NCBI RefSeq assembly: GCF_018812025.1
Contig: NC_063044.1
Coordinates: 75,177,741 to 75,241,740 of the forward strand
Source: Megalobrama amblycephala
Taxonomy: Eukaryota; Chordata; Actinopteri; Cypriniformes; Xenocyprididae
Direction: 5' to 3'
DNA: 64,000 bases
The notes below the pieces were generated by a model that saw nothing but the letters and a program-made list of their open reading frames with translations, searched no databases and was not told the DNA's origin. The position numbers and the translations under genes are program-made. Positions 54,064 through 64,000 of this stretch are shown piece after piece (the stretch's first letter is position 1; every line of letters starts with the position of its first letter).

Positions 54064-54970
54064 TTAAAGGAGAAGCGATATATATTTCCCTTCGGTGTCT
54101 CACTAATTAAGGCCCCACCTACAACAATTGATAGGAACTCCCGATCGGAACCATTGAATACAGAACTTAATAAAAATTAATTTAATACAAGTTTTGCTGA
54201 AGTTAACTAAATTTACAGAACATTCCACTCCTTGGAAATAAAAAAATATTAAATTAAACAGATGCTTCATGTGATTGTGAAAGTTTTCACAAATCAGGTG
54301 ATTTTACATTTTTGCAAATAGCCTTTAAACGCGAAGGCCTATTTTGTACACTCCCGGCTAGAGGACTTGGGTTGACTGTGAAAAACTTCTCTAGCAGGAA
54401 GATCCAGTCCTACAAAAGTAATGTTTACTGACTATTGACTGGTAAGATCCTCAGAGACCCATCATGACACCAGAAGTATGGAAAGAATGTGCGAGTGAAG
54501 GTGGCTCTGAATGTGTGTAGATGTGTGTTAGTTACAGGATCAGAGAATGACAGCGTTCCTCCGTCATAGTCCAGATTCACTCTCAAACGATCAAGACTCT
54601 TATTAACAAATAAACCAGACGGTGAAAACGCATTGTTTGACACACTCCAGACAGTGTCAGAGAAATCCTCTCCCTCCCTCTGGGTTGTTGCTGAAGTTAC
54701 TCCAAGTTCCCATTGTGTTTTCTCTTTGACCTCCACATCCCAGCAGTGTGTTCCTGAGTTAAAACCCTCTGAACCCAGAACACCGTAATGGCAGGCAAAT
54801 CTCTCTGGATTATAAGGAACAGGTTGTTTTTTCCTGCTGTATCTCACACTGGTCAGATCATCAGTCAGGACGAGCCATGGATTCGCAGTGTTTGGATCCA
54901 GAATCACAGGAGCTGATGAGACACAATCAACAGATTATTTTATTCTGGCATTCATATAATGATCAAGAGT

Positions 54971-54971
<1 letters not shown>

Positions 54972-55011
<40 letters not shown>
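54972..55011. repeat. (ATCT)n microsatellite
   Basis: About ten uninterrupted TATC units in the short (164-base) intron before the SPRY exon of the truncated TRIM copy. Confidence 0.95.
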
Positions 55012-55740
55012 ATGAAGAACCTTTAACCCTCCACCATCCATCATTTCCAGCTCAGATCTCCTGCAGTCAGACTCACTGTTTTGGACGATGTCCTGCATCT
55101 TCTTCCAGACTCTGAACGGCAGGTTGCCCAAGTAACGTGGCACATGAATCAAAGCTCCAGAAGCCATCTGTGGATCCGGCTGTGAGCTCTGGACTCTGGA
55201 AGAACATTCAGGAGTCAGAACTGCAGTGGCTTTGGATCAGAACCAGAGAGACCAGAGACAGGAGCAGATCACTCACCTTTCCATTGAGACTGGAAACTCC
55301 TGCAGAACAAACACACCATTTATCATCAAGAACTCAATCAATGAACCAATGATCAACCAATGATCTGAAATCAGACCTTCAGAAAGCAGACGTCATTGGC
55401 ATTCATCATCTCCTCCATGTCTTTGATTGTGTGTGAAAGAGCTGAGATGTGTCTGTTCATCTCCTCCAGCTTCTCCTTCATCATCTGCTTCTTCCGCTCC
55501 TCTTCCTCCCTCAGAGCAGTGATTGTAGCTTCTTCTTCATCTCTGAGAAACTGATGAAGCTTCTCAAACTGCTGTTTAATCTGACGCTCTGTGTGCTCAG
55601 CTTGAGACTGAAATCAAATCAGATTCACTTCAATCATCTCAATCAACACACATGAACACTTCACATCATTAATATCACAGATAAACTCAAATACCGACAT
55701 ATAACGGATCCAGAATTGATGCTCATTGATTGATGCTCAT

Positions 55741-57013
55741 TGTAACACAGTTCGTAAGTATGGGAAGAAGGAGGCGGGAACCGGCGAACGTTCAACAAAA
55801 CTTTAATATAAAATAAACAAACAACAAAACGAAAGACCCTCGCGGACATCTGCCGGCCACACAAACATAATAAAACATAAAATAAAGTCCAGGCCTTGTC
55901 CTCTCTCGTCCTTCACTGTCGTCGCTCCTCCTTTTATGCTCCCGGAGCTCCTCCGTGAGAGACTCAAGGCCGGTGCGCCTCGCAGGTGGAGCTCGTTAAC
56001 TCTCGCGTCACCGGCCTCACGGCATTCCCTCACGGCTCTCGCCCCCCCTTCCCGCTCCATTTACCCCCATTGCCCCTCGCAGGCCGGGGGGTACTCCCGA
56101 GACTGCGCTCTACTCCCCCCCCCGGGGCCTGTCTCGGCGGCCACAGCACCTGGGAGTAAGGACAGACGAGACGAGAGAAAGGAGATGGAAGCAAGGGGAG
56201 CAACAGAACGAGAGAGGGAGAGAGGAAAAAGAGGAAAAAAAAATCTCGGTCTGGTTCCCAGACACACTGCCGCTTGGTCCTCAGCCAGCCGAGAGGCTCT
56301 TCCTCGCGGTGCCATGCGATGGCAATGGATGCTAGGTGGACGGCCCGATCCTCGACTGCCTCCCGGTAGCCGGCGATGGCTCCTCCGGCTGAGGGTAGCC
56401 GGCAGCGAGTCCGCCGTCCCCTGCTCCTCCCCTTCATGGTCGACGGTAGCTGGCTCCGGCCCAAGGCAGATGACAGCAACTCCTCCACTCCCTCCTGGAC
56501 AGCAGCCTCCCCACCTCGTCCCAGGAGCATGACATCGGGTCTCCATCCCACCTGTCACAAGGCTACAGTACCACCGCCTCGGGCAGACTCACGCGGTCTT
56601 CACTCCCGCGCTGCCTGAACTCCGCTGCACCACAATCCCCCCAGCAGCGAGGGCTCTTCGACAGCATGTCCCTCCTTTCTCCCGGGTTTCGGCACCAATG
56701 TAACACAGTTCGTAAGTATGGGAAGAAGGAGGAGGGAACTGGCGAACGTTCAACAAAACTTTAATTCAAAACGAAAGTAATGCCGGCAGACCCTCGCAGA
56801 CGTCTGCCGGCCACGCAAACATAACAAAACATAAAATAAAGTCCAGGCCTGGTCCTCTCTCGTCCTTCACTGTGGTCGCTCCTCCTTTTATGCTCCCGGA
56901 GCTTCTCCATGAGAGACTCAAGGCCGGTGCGCCTCGCAGGTGGAGCTCGTTAACTCTCGCATCACCGGCCTCACGCCATTCCCTCACGGCTCTCGCCCGC
57001 CCTGCTCGCCACA
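55741..57013 (-). mobile_element. Miniature LTR retrotransposon (TRIM/LARD-type), coding-free
   Basis: Direct repeats 55741-56059 (319 bases) and 56699-57013 (315 bases) are LTRs with TG...CA ends, read on the - strand. The target duplication CTCAT lies at 55736-55740 and 57014-57018. On the - strand, next to the 5' LTR, is TTGGTGCCGAAACCCGGGAG. It begins with the TGG expected of a tRNA primer site. A GGGGGTAAA polypurine-like run precedes the 3' LTR. The interior is only about 640 bases, G+C-rich, and lacks any recognised Gag or Pol. LTRs differ at several positions, so it is older than the element at 44580. Confidence 0.9.
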
Positions 57014-57289
57014 CTCATTATTTACAGAAATAATAAACTGGAATCCATTATATTAAATATATCAGATCATAGTGATCTTGCAGCTGTAAGATCCTCACCT
57101 TAATGTGTTGAACTGTTTTCTCAAACTCTCCTTTCATTTTTTCATTGTGTTGAAGTTTCTTCTGTAAGGACTCCCGTGCTGTATTGAGCTCCTCCTAGAG
57201 TTGAACAAAAACACAGTTGAAGCTCAAACATCATGACAATGATTCAAAGCACAGGAGTAAATCCACCTCTGAAAGTATAAAAAGAGCAC

Positions 57290-57600
57290 AATTAGTTTTG
57301 GGGTGTCCTCATCAAAGTCCTGATTGAACCCTATTGAGATGATGTGCAGGACCTTAAACAGGCAATTCATGCTTGAACCCCTCCAATGAACTGAAGCAGT
57401 TCTGCAAAGATAAGTGGGTCAAAATCCACCAGAGAGTTGTGAAAGACTGATCTCCATTTATCACAAGTGTTCAGCTGCAGTTATTGCTGCTTATGGGGGT
57501 GATTACATGGGTGATAGGTGTTGAATCATTTTGTTTGAACATCTAAAACTATTTACATGAGACACACAAACAAAAGACATCAGCAAATACTTTTTCACAG
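57290..57600 (+). mobile_element. Decayed Tc1/mariner-type transposase fragment
   Basis: Broken frames read LKQAIHA and ELKQFCKDKWVK in the order found at the C-terminus of fish Tc1-like transposases, followed by the usual GVIT-type tail DNA ('gggggtgattacatgggtga'). There are several stops and frameshifts. The 5' end and both inverted repeats are not recognisable. It lies upstream of the truncated TRIM copy, in its first intron. Confidence 0.65.
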
Positions 57601-57769
57601 CACAGTGTAGGTCATATGCAGTGTTGGGGGTAACGCAGTAGCGTGAGTTACGTAATCTTTTTTTTCATCTAACTAGTAAAGTAATGCATTACTTTTACAT
57701 TTGCATCAAATTATGTGAGTTACTTTTTCAAATAAATAACACAAGTTACTTTGTTTCCTAGGTATTGAC

Positions 57770-58400
57770 TGACAGATCTCCTATCCTTATGTTGAGAGAA
57801 ATCGAGAGTAATGCTGCCTTCTGTGGGAACCATGGACGAAGCAGACAAATGAATCAGATGGTTCTTTCAAAACATAATTCTAATTCAGAATCGAAATTCC
57901 GACTCCAGCTTGTCTACAGAGAAACCAATACTGATTACTTTTACGACACCCTATGCTTCCTGACAGCAGGAGAAGTGACAAACCAAATGGTCATCCAAGA
58001 AGATAAAGAGACTTCGATCACCAAAAAGAACCAGAGAAAACAATGCAGGCCCCATTTGTTTCTCTAAGGGACCTAACTTCACAGAAAACCCAACAGAGAC
58101 TGTTATACAACTAAAACTGCATCAAAATTGTTCCAAACAATTTTAAATGGACTTATCAAACATATTTTAACTGCATACATTTTAAATTGTGTCCACAAGT
58201 ACTACCTGTAACCAGTTTTGCTTTAGAAGACCCACAATTCATGTAAATGTGATAACTCTTGAATGACTGACTGAAAGTATGCCTTATTTGGAGTTGATTT
58301 GATTCTTTTCCTCTTTTCTAAATCCTGACTTGAATAAAATCTGTTTAAAATGTATCATATTCCATTTAATATAAATTATGTTAAAATGGCACTCTCTGCT
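57770..58400. other. Unassigned stretch with a 100-codon open frame
   Basis: A + strand frame at 57765-58067 has no recognised domain and begins inside repeat-like DNA. The stretch interrupts a GTAAC/GTTGGGG family element (57622 to about 59510) and is probably inserted repeat sequence. I see nothing else. Confidence 0.35.
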
Positions 58401-58405
58401 AAAGC

Positions 58406-59277
58406 TGTGATGGGATGTAACACCTATGTTTTATTGGGGGCAGAGAAAAGCCCTTTTGAAACAGGACGATATCTGATTGGTCAAATCTCCTCAGAGGTGT
58501 GACAAACAACTAAGTTTAAATAGTCATATTGCAAGATAGTGAACTAGTCAAGAGAAGAAAAAGACAAAAAGACAAGAAACAGAAGAAGAAAGAACCGGTC
58601 AGCCGTGACCTGAGTAAGCAGAACAGTGGAGTAACAAGAAGAACAGACAAGCCGCTCATTCAAGCCATCCAACTTTCACTCACTTTTATTTTCTTTTACT
58701 TAATTTTCTTTTCCGCTGAAAGTCTCATGTTCTAAGTTTTGTCGCAAAGTTCAACCAACGACTTCTGCCACTTCAACTTTAACTCCAGCGACAAAGAGAC
58801 TTCCCTTCACTTTTCCAGCAAGCTCAAACGTGATTGGATTGACCAAACACAATACGGACCCTGCGACGGATCGTCGACTTGGAAAACCCTTCTCTGCACG
58901 CCGACGAGGGATATTCACATTTAAAGTCGACGCAAGCAAGTACCCCAGATTAAAACTGAACTGGTGCATTTAAATTAACGATTCATGGTTCGTTCAGGTC
59001 AGATCTTCCAAAGTGCATAATTTTGCTAGGAATTCATCATATCAAACTCTCTCTCTATCCTAAAACTCTTTCTCTCTCACTTCCTGTCTTACTGCAATGC
59101 ATATGAATGAATGTGTGTATGTATGTGTGTGTTAGTGTTAGATTAGTTTGTGTTATAATAAAATCTTTTGTAGATTTTTAAAAGAAAGTGTCTTGTATTA
59201 TGTCTTAAACTGTGATCTTAAAGTTACCGTGCTCTAATCAGTGTTTTCACTATTGTTGGATATTCATATCCGCTACA
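58406..59277 (+). mobile_element. Possible solo LTR
   Basis: It begins TGTGATGGGATG and ends TCCGCTACA. It has a possible TATA-like TTTAAATAG at about 58514 and an AATAAA at about 59157, as in a U3-R-U5 layout. Flanking AAAGC and AGAGC agree at four of five positions. No internal region or second LTR was found. Call is tentative. Confidence 0.35.
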
Positions 59278-59849
59278 AGAGCTTATTACGGCTCGAGCAA
59301 AAGAACGCTGGACGACTAAGTTGCTCGGTCGTAACTAAACAACTCTTTATAATTCCCTATACATATTTCATTTGAGCTCATTTTACTTCTTAGGGTGTTT
59401 TCCCTACACTTCATATGCTTTAGGAATTTTGAAAATTCACACTTCTGAAGTTGTGATTATGTAACAAATTACATTCCATAACAAGTAACTAAGTAACACA
59501 ATTAGTTACTTTTTTAGGGAGCAGAGACATCGCCGGAGGGATGGAAGTTGGCGATGTTTCTAGGGGCCTCCTGCTTTTGGTCACCCTCCGTGATTTCAAC
59601 TGAGGGGGAACAGGTGGTGACCAGTAAATACTACCTATCGCTGTTTTCCATGTTCATAGAGATAGTTCGTGGAGTAAGTGTATGTAAACTGTGTGTTTAC
59701 ATGGCTTTTAAAAATGTTGGTTGCCAGGAAAAAAAAAAACATGGCGGCAGGCAGGTGTGGAGTGTTAATATCACTGTTCAGTTTCTCACTATTACATACT
59801 TTTTTAAATTTTAGTCGTTTAAAAGAAGTGGATGAAGTTTATTTTACCA

Positions 59850-59908
59850 AAGTGTCTCTGTTTGGTTGCAGTGAAACATGGTTGGATGCCTCAATATTGG
59901 ACCAGGCA
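59850..59908 (+). mobile_element. LINE endonuclease fragment
   Basis: The frame reads LFGCSETWLDASILDQ, matching the SETWLD motif of the apurinic endonuclease of non-LTR retrotransposons. The continuing endonuclease sequence resumes only at about 61611, so about 1.7 kb of other DNA appears to separate the two parts. Confidence 0.5.
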
Positions 59909-61610
59909 TGAAAACGGGTAAGGGTTGAAAAAGGTGAGAAGGATATTACCCCTCATGCTCCCCCGGAAGAAAAATTTAAATATTCCATATTTTAAAGCAT
60001 CAATCTGATGCATTTTGAGATGCTATTTTTGCCAACCTGGGGAGAGCTGGAGAAACTTAACTTCAGCCATGAGTCAAAAATTATTATGGCCTCTTTACTA
60101 AGTATTATGCAAGCCATTTCATGATATGATTGGTCGAACTCTTCTTCTTTTGCTGTTGCTTGATTTGAGGACTGTGCATGCACAGAGGTGTCACCAAAGT
60201 TCAGCGAGAATAAACTCGTTTTAAAAAGTGTGTATATGACAGGGTTGTCTAAGATTATATTTTACAGTGGATCGCCCAGAAGCTACAGTTATCAGTTTAA
60301 AAAATAAATTATGCTTGATCCGACTCGACTCATGATCCGCTCTTTATCACGACATGAAATTTCTCTGAACTACTGTACTGTACGTGTTGGTAGCCATTAA
60401 AGAAAACATTTAGTTTCATATTTATGTTTAAATATGCCTATTATAATGTTATTTATGTTTTAATTTCATCTATTTGATTAAGACAAGTGAACAATACATC
60501 ATAAGATGCGCAGTAGCCTACATCTGGAGACATGGAGTGGGTCAGACATGATTTTGACCACTTTATTAAGTTTTGTTTTGTAGAAAGCCTTTCTTTAACG
60601 TGAATTTCATTTTGTAAAAATTGTATCTTAATTTTAATCAATGTTTCATCAACCAATTGCCTGGATTTAATAAATAAGAAGCAAATATATTCATGGATGC
60701 GCGGCGCGATCACTTGCACTTGATCTGGAGCGCGTCTTATAGGCTAAATGAACTGAAACTATAGGCTGCTTGCCTCACAGACACGAGAAAAATATCTATA
60801 GAAAGCTTGAAATGTCTTCTTTTAAACTAAATAATTCAAAACGAAAAGAAACGGGCTACTCTCTGATTATGTAATCCGAATAAAATGTGCATTCTGCACA
60901 TCCTGCGAAGATGATGAGAGTCAGCAATGTCAACTTCATCTTTGCAGCCGACACTGATTTAGAAAACATTAGATTATTAAAAAACAATTAAAATGTCTCC
61001 TTGCTGTTTTTTTTGTCAAATTCATAATCGTTTCTTTTGTCGGTTCTTTATGGCAAGCTTTATGCATGCGCTTGAGTGCTATATAAATGCTAGTTATAAT
61101 AATTTATTCTCTCCAGTATTTAAGAAATTGAATGTAATTAATCAACTAATCAATGTGATTAGTCAACTAATGGTTTGAACAACTAGTCGATGAGAAAAAA
61201 AAAAAAAATTCACATGTGCCTATTTTCTATCCAGCATGTCACAAAGGGTATTCTGATTTGAGCTCGTGCTCCGCTCGCTCGCTCTCTCTCTCTCTTTGGA
61301 AATCGGCAGGTCTAAAAATTGCCGTATATCACCTCGTCCGTGCGATTTTCGTGACGTGTGCGTGGACATACGATCTTCCGACCATCAGAATTCGCACCGT
61401 GTACGCCCGCCTTTAGCTAGCTGGCTAACGTTGCGTTGTCCTGCTGTGTTCAATGACTCAATTCATCAAGCTGTAGCTAACGTTAGCTAAGTCTATGTCA
61501 ACAGAGCTCCTGGGTAACTTAACTTAGATATACCAGAAAATAGCTTCTGATGGTGGTCTGCACTGGTGATGCAAGGCCCTTCGCGTTATATGAATCTATC
61601 TAGTATCTAG
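59909..61610. other. Sequence lying inside the LINE, unassigned
   Basis: No gene, RNA or element with clear ends was recognised. It contains an A-run (61196-61208), a CT-rich tract near 61280 and TAACGTTAGCTA-type motifs near 61420-61490. It may be one or more insertions. Confidence 0.35.
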
Positions 61611-63719
61611 TTTTAACATTGGACAAGAGATTATAATCATGGGGGACTTAAACACGGATATGCTAAAACATGATACTTTTATTTATAAACATTATAAATT
61701 ATTTTGTGAATCATATCCGTTGAAACAGATGATTATGGATCCTACTAGAATTATGTCTAAAACTGAATCTGTCCTTGACATTGTATTGGTATCCGACAAT
61801 TCAAAGATTTGCAGAAGCGGTGTTTTGGATGCTGGTATTAGTGATCATTGTATAGTATTTGTAATTAGGAAATCTAGGAAAGAGGCAACATAATACAGTA
61901 AAATTGTGATCTCTCAAAAAATATAGTCCACAAGACTTTATAGAAAATCTTAGTAAGGTTGATTGGACTGAGATGTTGCAATGTGATGATGTGGATGTGG
62001 CCTGGGATAGGTTTAAGATGATTTTTTTAGAAGTTTTGAATAATAAGGATATAAGAATTGAGCAAAGGACTGAACCTAGGGTGAATGATAGTATTTTAAA
62101 GGCAATTAAGGAGTGTAATGACAGTTTTAAGGCTTTTAAAAGGGATAGAAGTAATTATCATTTTGAGGTATTTAAACATAAAAGGATTGAAGTAAGAGAT
62201 AAGGTAAAAGAGGCAAAAAAAAAACTTTTTTAAGGAAAAGATTAGTGAAAGGAAGCAAGATCCTCAAAAATTATGGAGAGCATTAAGAGATCTAGGGTAT
62301 CAGGAAAAGATAAAATGTTCTAAAATTAGCCTTAAAGTAGATGGAAGTCTGATATCAGATCAGATAAAAGAAGCAAATAATTTCAATAGATTTTTTACTA
62401 CGGTTGCAGAAAAATTGGTAAATGAGCTTCCAGCAAAAAATGGTACTGAAGGTTTTTTGTTTACTTAAGTAGAGTAATGTTTTTAAGAAATTAATAAATC
62501 TTAAAAGTAGTAAGTTAGATAATATTCCAGTGAAGTTTCTTAAGGATTCAGCCAATTTTATTACTCCAATGGTTACTCATATCATAAATATTTCAATTTG
62601 TCAAGGTAAGGTTCCTGATGAGTTTAAAAAAGCAAGAGTAAATCCCCTTTTTAAAAAGGGTAGTAGGCTTGAGTGTAATAATTATAGGCCGGTGTCAATT
62701 TTGAGTGCTTTATCAAAAGTTATGGAAAATATTATTTTTGAGCAGATTGAAGACTATCTTCTTAAACACAATATATTGTATGAGTTTCAATCTGGTTTTA
62801 GAAAAAAAAAAACACTCCATTGAAACAACAATTTTATTTTTAACAGATTATATAAGGAAGGAAATGGATAAAGGGAAGTTAAGTGGGATGCTACTGTTAG
62901 ATCTGCAAAAAGCATTAGATACCATTGATCACAGTATTTTGCACTTAAAAGTTAAAGCGATGGGTTTCAGTAATATGGCCTGCAAATGGATTAATTCTTA
63001 CTTTGAAAATAGGTGTCAAATAGTAGATTTAAATGGGGTGTTTTCGGACTGTTTGAATATTTCATATGGGGTTCCACAAGGGAGTGTATTAGGTCCTTTA
63101 CTTTTTTTATTATATATTAATGATTTAAATTCAGCTTGTTCAAATAAGCTTTTATTATATGCAGATGATGCAGCAATAATAGTATCTCACGAGAGGAAGG
63201 ATGTTATTGAATATGAATTAAGTAGAGAGATTGAAGGGGTCTCTAAGTGGTTTTGCCATAACAAACTGTCTTTACATTTGGGGAAAACTGAAGCTATATT
63301 ATTTGGCTCAGCTGGTAAATTGAAAAAAATGTTTTAGATTTGAGGTAACGGTTGGAGATCAAATTATTACACCAAAGTGAGAAGTAAAATATTTGGGTTG
63401 TGTTTTGAATTGTAATCTGACAGGAGAAAAGATGGCTGTTTTAGCTCACACAAAAATTTGTAGCAAGACAGGCAGGTTTTTAGATATGGAAACTTTAAAA
63501 ATGTTGGCTTGTGCATTAGTGCAGACACACTTTGATTATGCTGCAATTTCTTGGTATAGCGGTATTTCAAAGAAATTAAAAAATAAATTGCAGACTGCTC
63601 AAAATAAGTTGTGTAGGGTTATTTTGAAAGTACAACCACGGATGCATTTGCTAGAGGAACATTATAGGAAAATTAGTTTTTTAAAAGTAGAGAAAAAGGG
63701 TGTTTTTAAAAACTAGTAA
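61611..63719 (+). mobile_element. Degenerate non-LTR retrotransposon (LINE): endonuclease end and reverse transcriptase
   Basis: Frames in order: IIIMGDLNTDM...VLDIVLVSD...ISDHCIV (endonuclease C-terminus with GDLN and SDH); a linker; then reverse transcriptase with NYRPVSILSALSKVME, LLLDLQKALDTIDH, SYGVPQGSVLGPLLFLLYIN and YADD at 63158-63169. The thumb and C-terminal region read LSLHLGKTEAILFG and THFDYAAISWYSG. The frame breaks at the A-runs near 62220 and 62820, at a stop near 62467 and again at 63337, so it cannot make an intact protein. It resembles the CR1/L2-type group, but the clade was not tested. It is unusually AT-rich. Confidence 0.85.
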
Positions 63720-63726
63720 TGGTGTT

Positions 63727-64000
63727 TAAAGGTGCCCTAGATTCAAAAATTGAATTTACCTTGGCATAGTTGAATAACAAGAGTTCAGTACATGGAAATG
63801 ACATACAGTGAGTCTCAAACTCCATTGTTTCCTTCTTCTTATATAAATCTCATTTGTTGAAAAGACCTCCGAAGAACAGGCGAATCTCAACATAACACCG
63901 ACTGTCACGTAACAGTTGGGATCATTAATATGTACGCCCCCAATATTTGCATATGCCAGCCCATGTTCAAGGCATTAGACAAGGGCAGCCAGTATTAACG
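63727..64000. repeat. Start of a dispersed cyprinid-type repeat, cut by the window edge
   Basis: It begins 'aaaggtgccctagattcaaa' and continues through 'cgactgtcacgtaacagttg' to the window end. I recognise it from memory as a high-copy sequence in cyprinid genomes, but cannot name its class because the far end is not in view. Confidence 0.45.

Larger units (their letters stand above)
54425..57194 (-). pseudogene. Partial duplicate of the TRIM35-like gene, RING/B-box exon missing
   Basis: Exons homologous to copy 1 are 57099-57194, 55377-55607, 55277-55299, 55077-55195 and 54425-54912. Lengths are 96, 231, 23, 119 and 488, the first four identical to copy 1, and all splice sites are intact. 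They encode 318 residues of coiled coil plus PRY-SPRY without stops. The SPRY reads [43 protein letters not shown]. No RING/B-box exon is visible up to 64000. A miniature LTR element splits the intron between the 96- and 231-base exons. It may be a truncated gene using another start, or a recent pseudogene. Confidence 0.82.

Noticed and set aside
56030..56558. Gag-like ORFs inside the miniature LTR element
   Set aside because: Overlapping open frames on both strands of a G+C-rich stretch. None has a recognisable retroelement domain.

Overview
The window is vertebrate nuclear DNA, almost certainly from a ray-finned fish and most likely a cyprinid. All genes have GT-AG introns. Introns and intergenic DNA are packed with CA/TG microsatellites, AT-rich minisatellites, and fish-type MITEs, LTR elements and a LINE. 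No bacterial features, CRISPR arrays, tRNA or rRNA genes were seen.

Layout. (1) 1-6.4 kb, + strand: the 3' two-thirds of a FAM234A/FAM234B-family gene; its membrane-anchoring N-terminus lies off the window. (2) 8.4-11.9 kb, + strand: SMDT1 (EMRE), the essential subunit of the mitochondrial calcium uniporter, complete in two coding exons. (3) 12.4-18.5 kb, - strand: NDUFA6, a LYR-motif subunit of respiratory complex I, complete in three exons and tail-to-tail with SMDT1 as in mammals. Its first intron holds over 4 kb of tandem repeat. (4) 20.6-39.9 kb, - strand: TRIOBP, the actin-bundling and PH/coiled-coil scaffold, complete in 16 coding exons totalling 1556 codons. An internal first exon matches the short 'Tara' isoform. 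(5) 40.4-40.8 kb: a broken GIMAP/AIG1-type GTPase fragment. (6) 42.9-49.3 kb, - strand: an intact TRIM35-like RING/B-box/coiled-coil/SPRY gene with an interferon-response-like element just upstream and a very young LTR retrotransposon in its last intron. (7) 50.9-54.1 kb: a 24-bp minisatellite, a pair of sequences that differ by exact removal of a GT-AG intron, and a TTAA-flanked foldback MITE. (8) 54.4-57.2 kb, - strand: a partial duplicate of the TRIM gene without its RING/B-box exon, split by a miniature LTR element. (9) 57.3-64 kb: transposon debris (Tc1 remnant, possible solo LTR, frameshifted LINE, start of another dispersed repeat).

Exon junctions were read by hand from splice sites and reading-frame phase. 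For SMDT1, NDUFA6, TRIOBP and the intact TRIM gene, every junction keeps frame and the summed coding length divides by three. That internal check is the main support for the models. Paralogue names rest on remembered family sequences, not on a search.

The genes form no operon-like unit. SMDT1 and NDUFA6 are both nuclear genes for inner-membrane mitochondrial complexes, and NRF1-like sites lie at NDUFA6 and inside the SMDT1 intron. The TRIM and GIMAP remnants form an immune-type, fast-turnover segment next to the conserved block.
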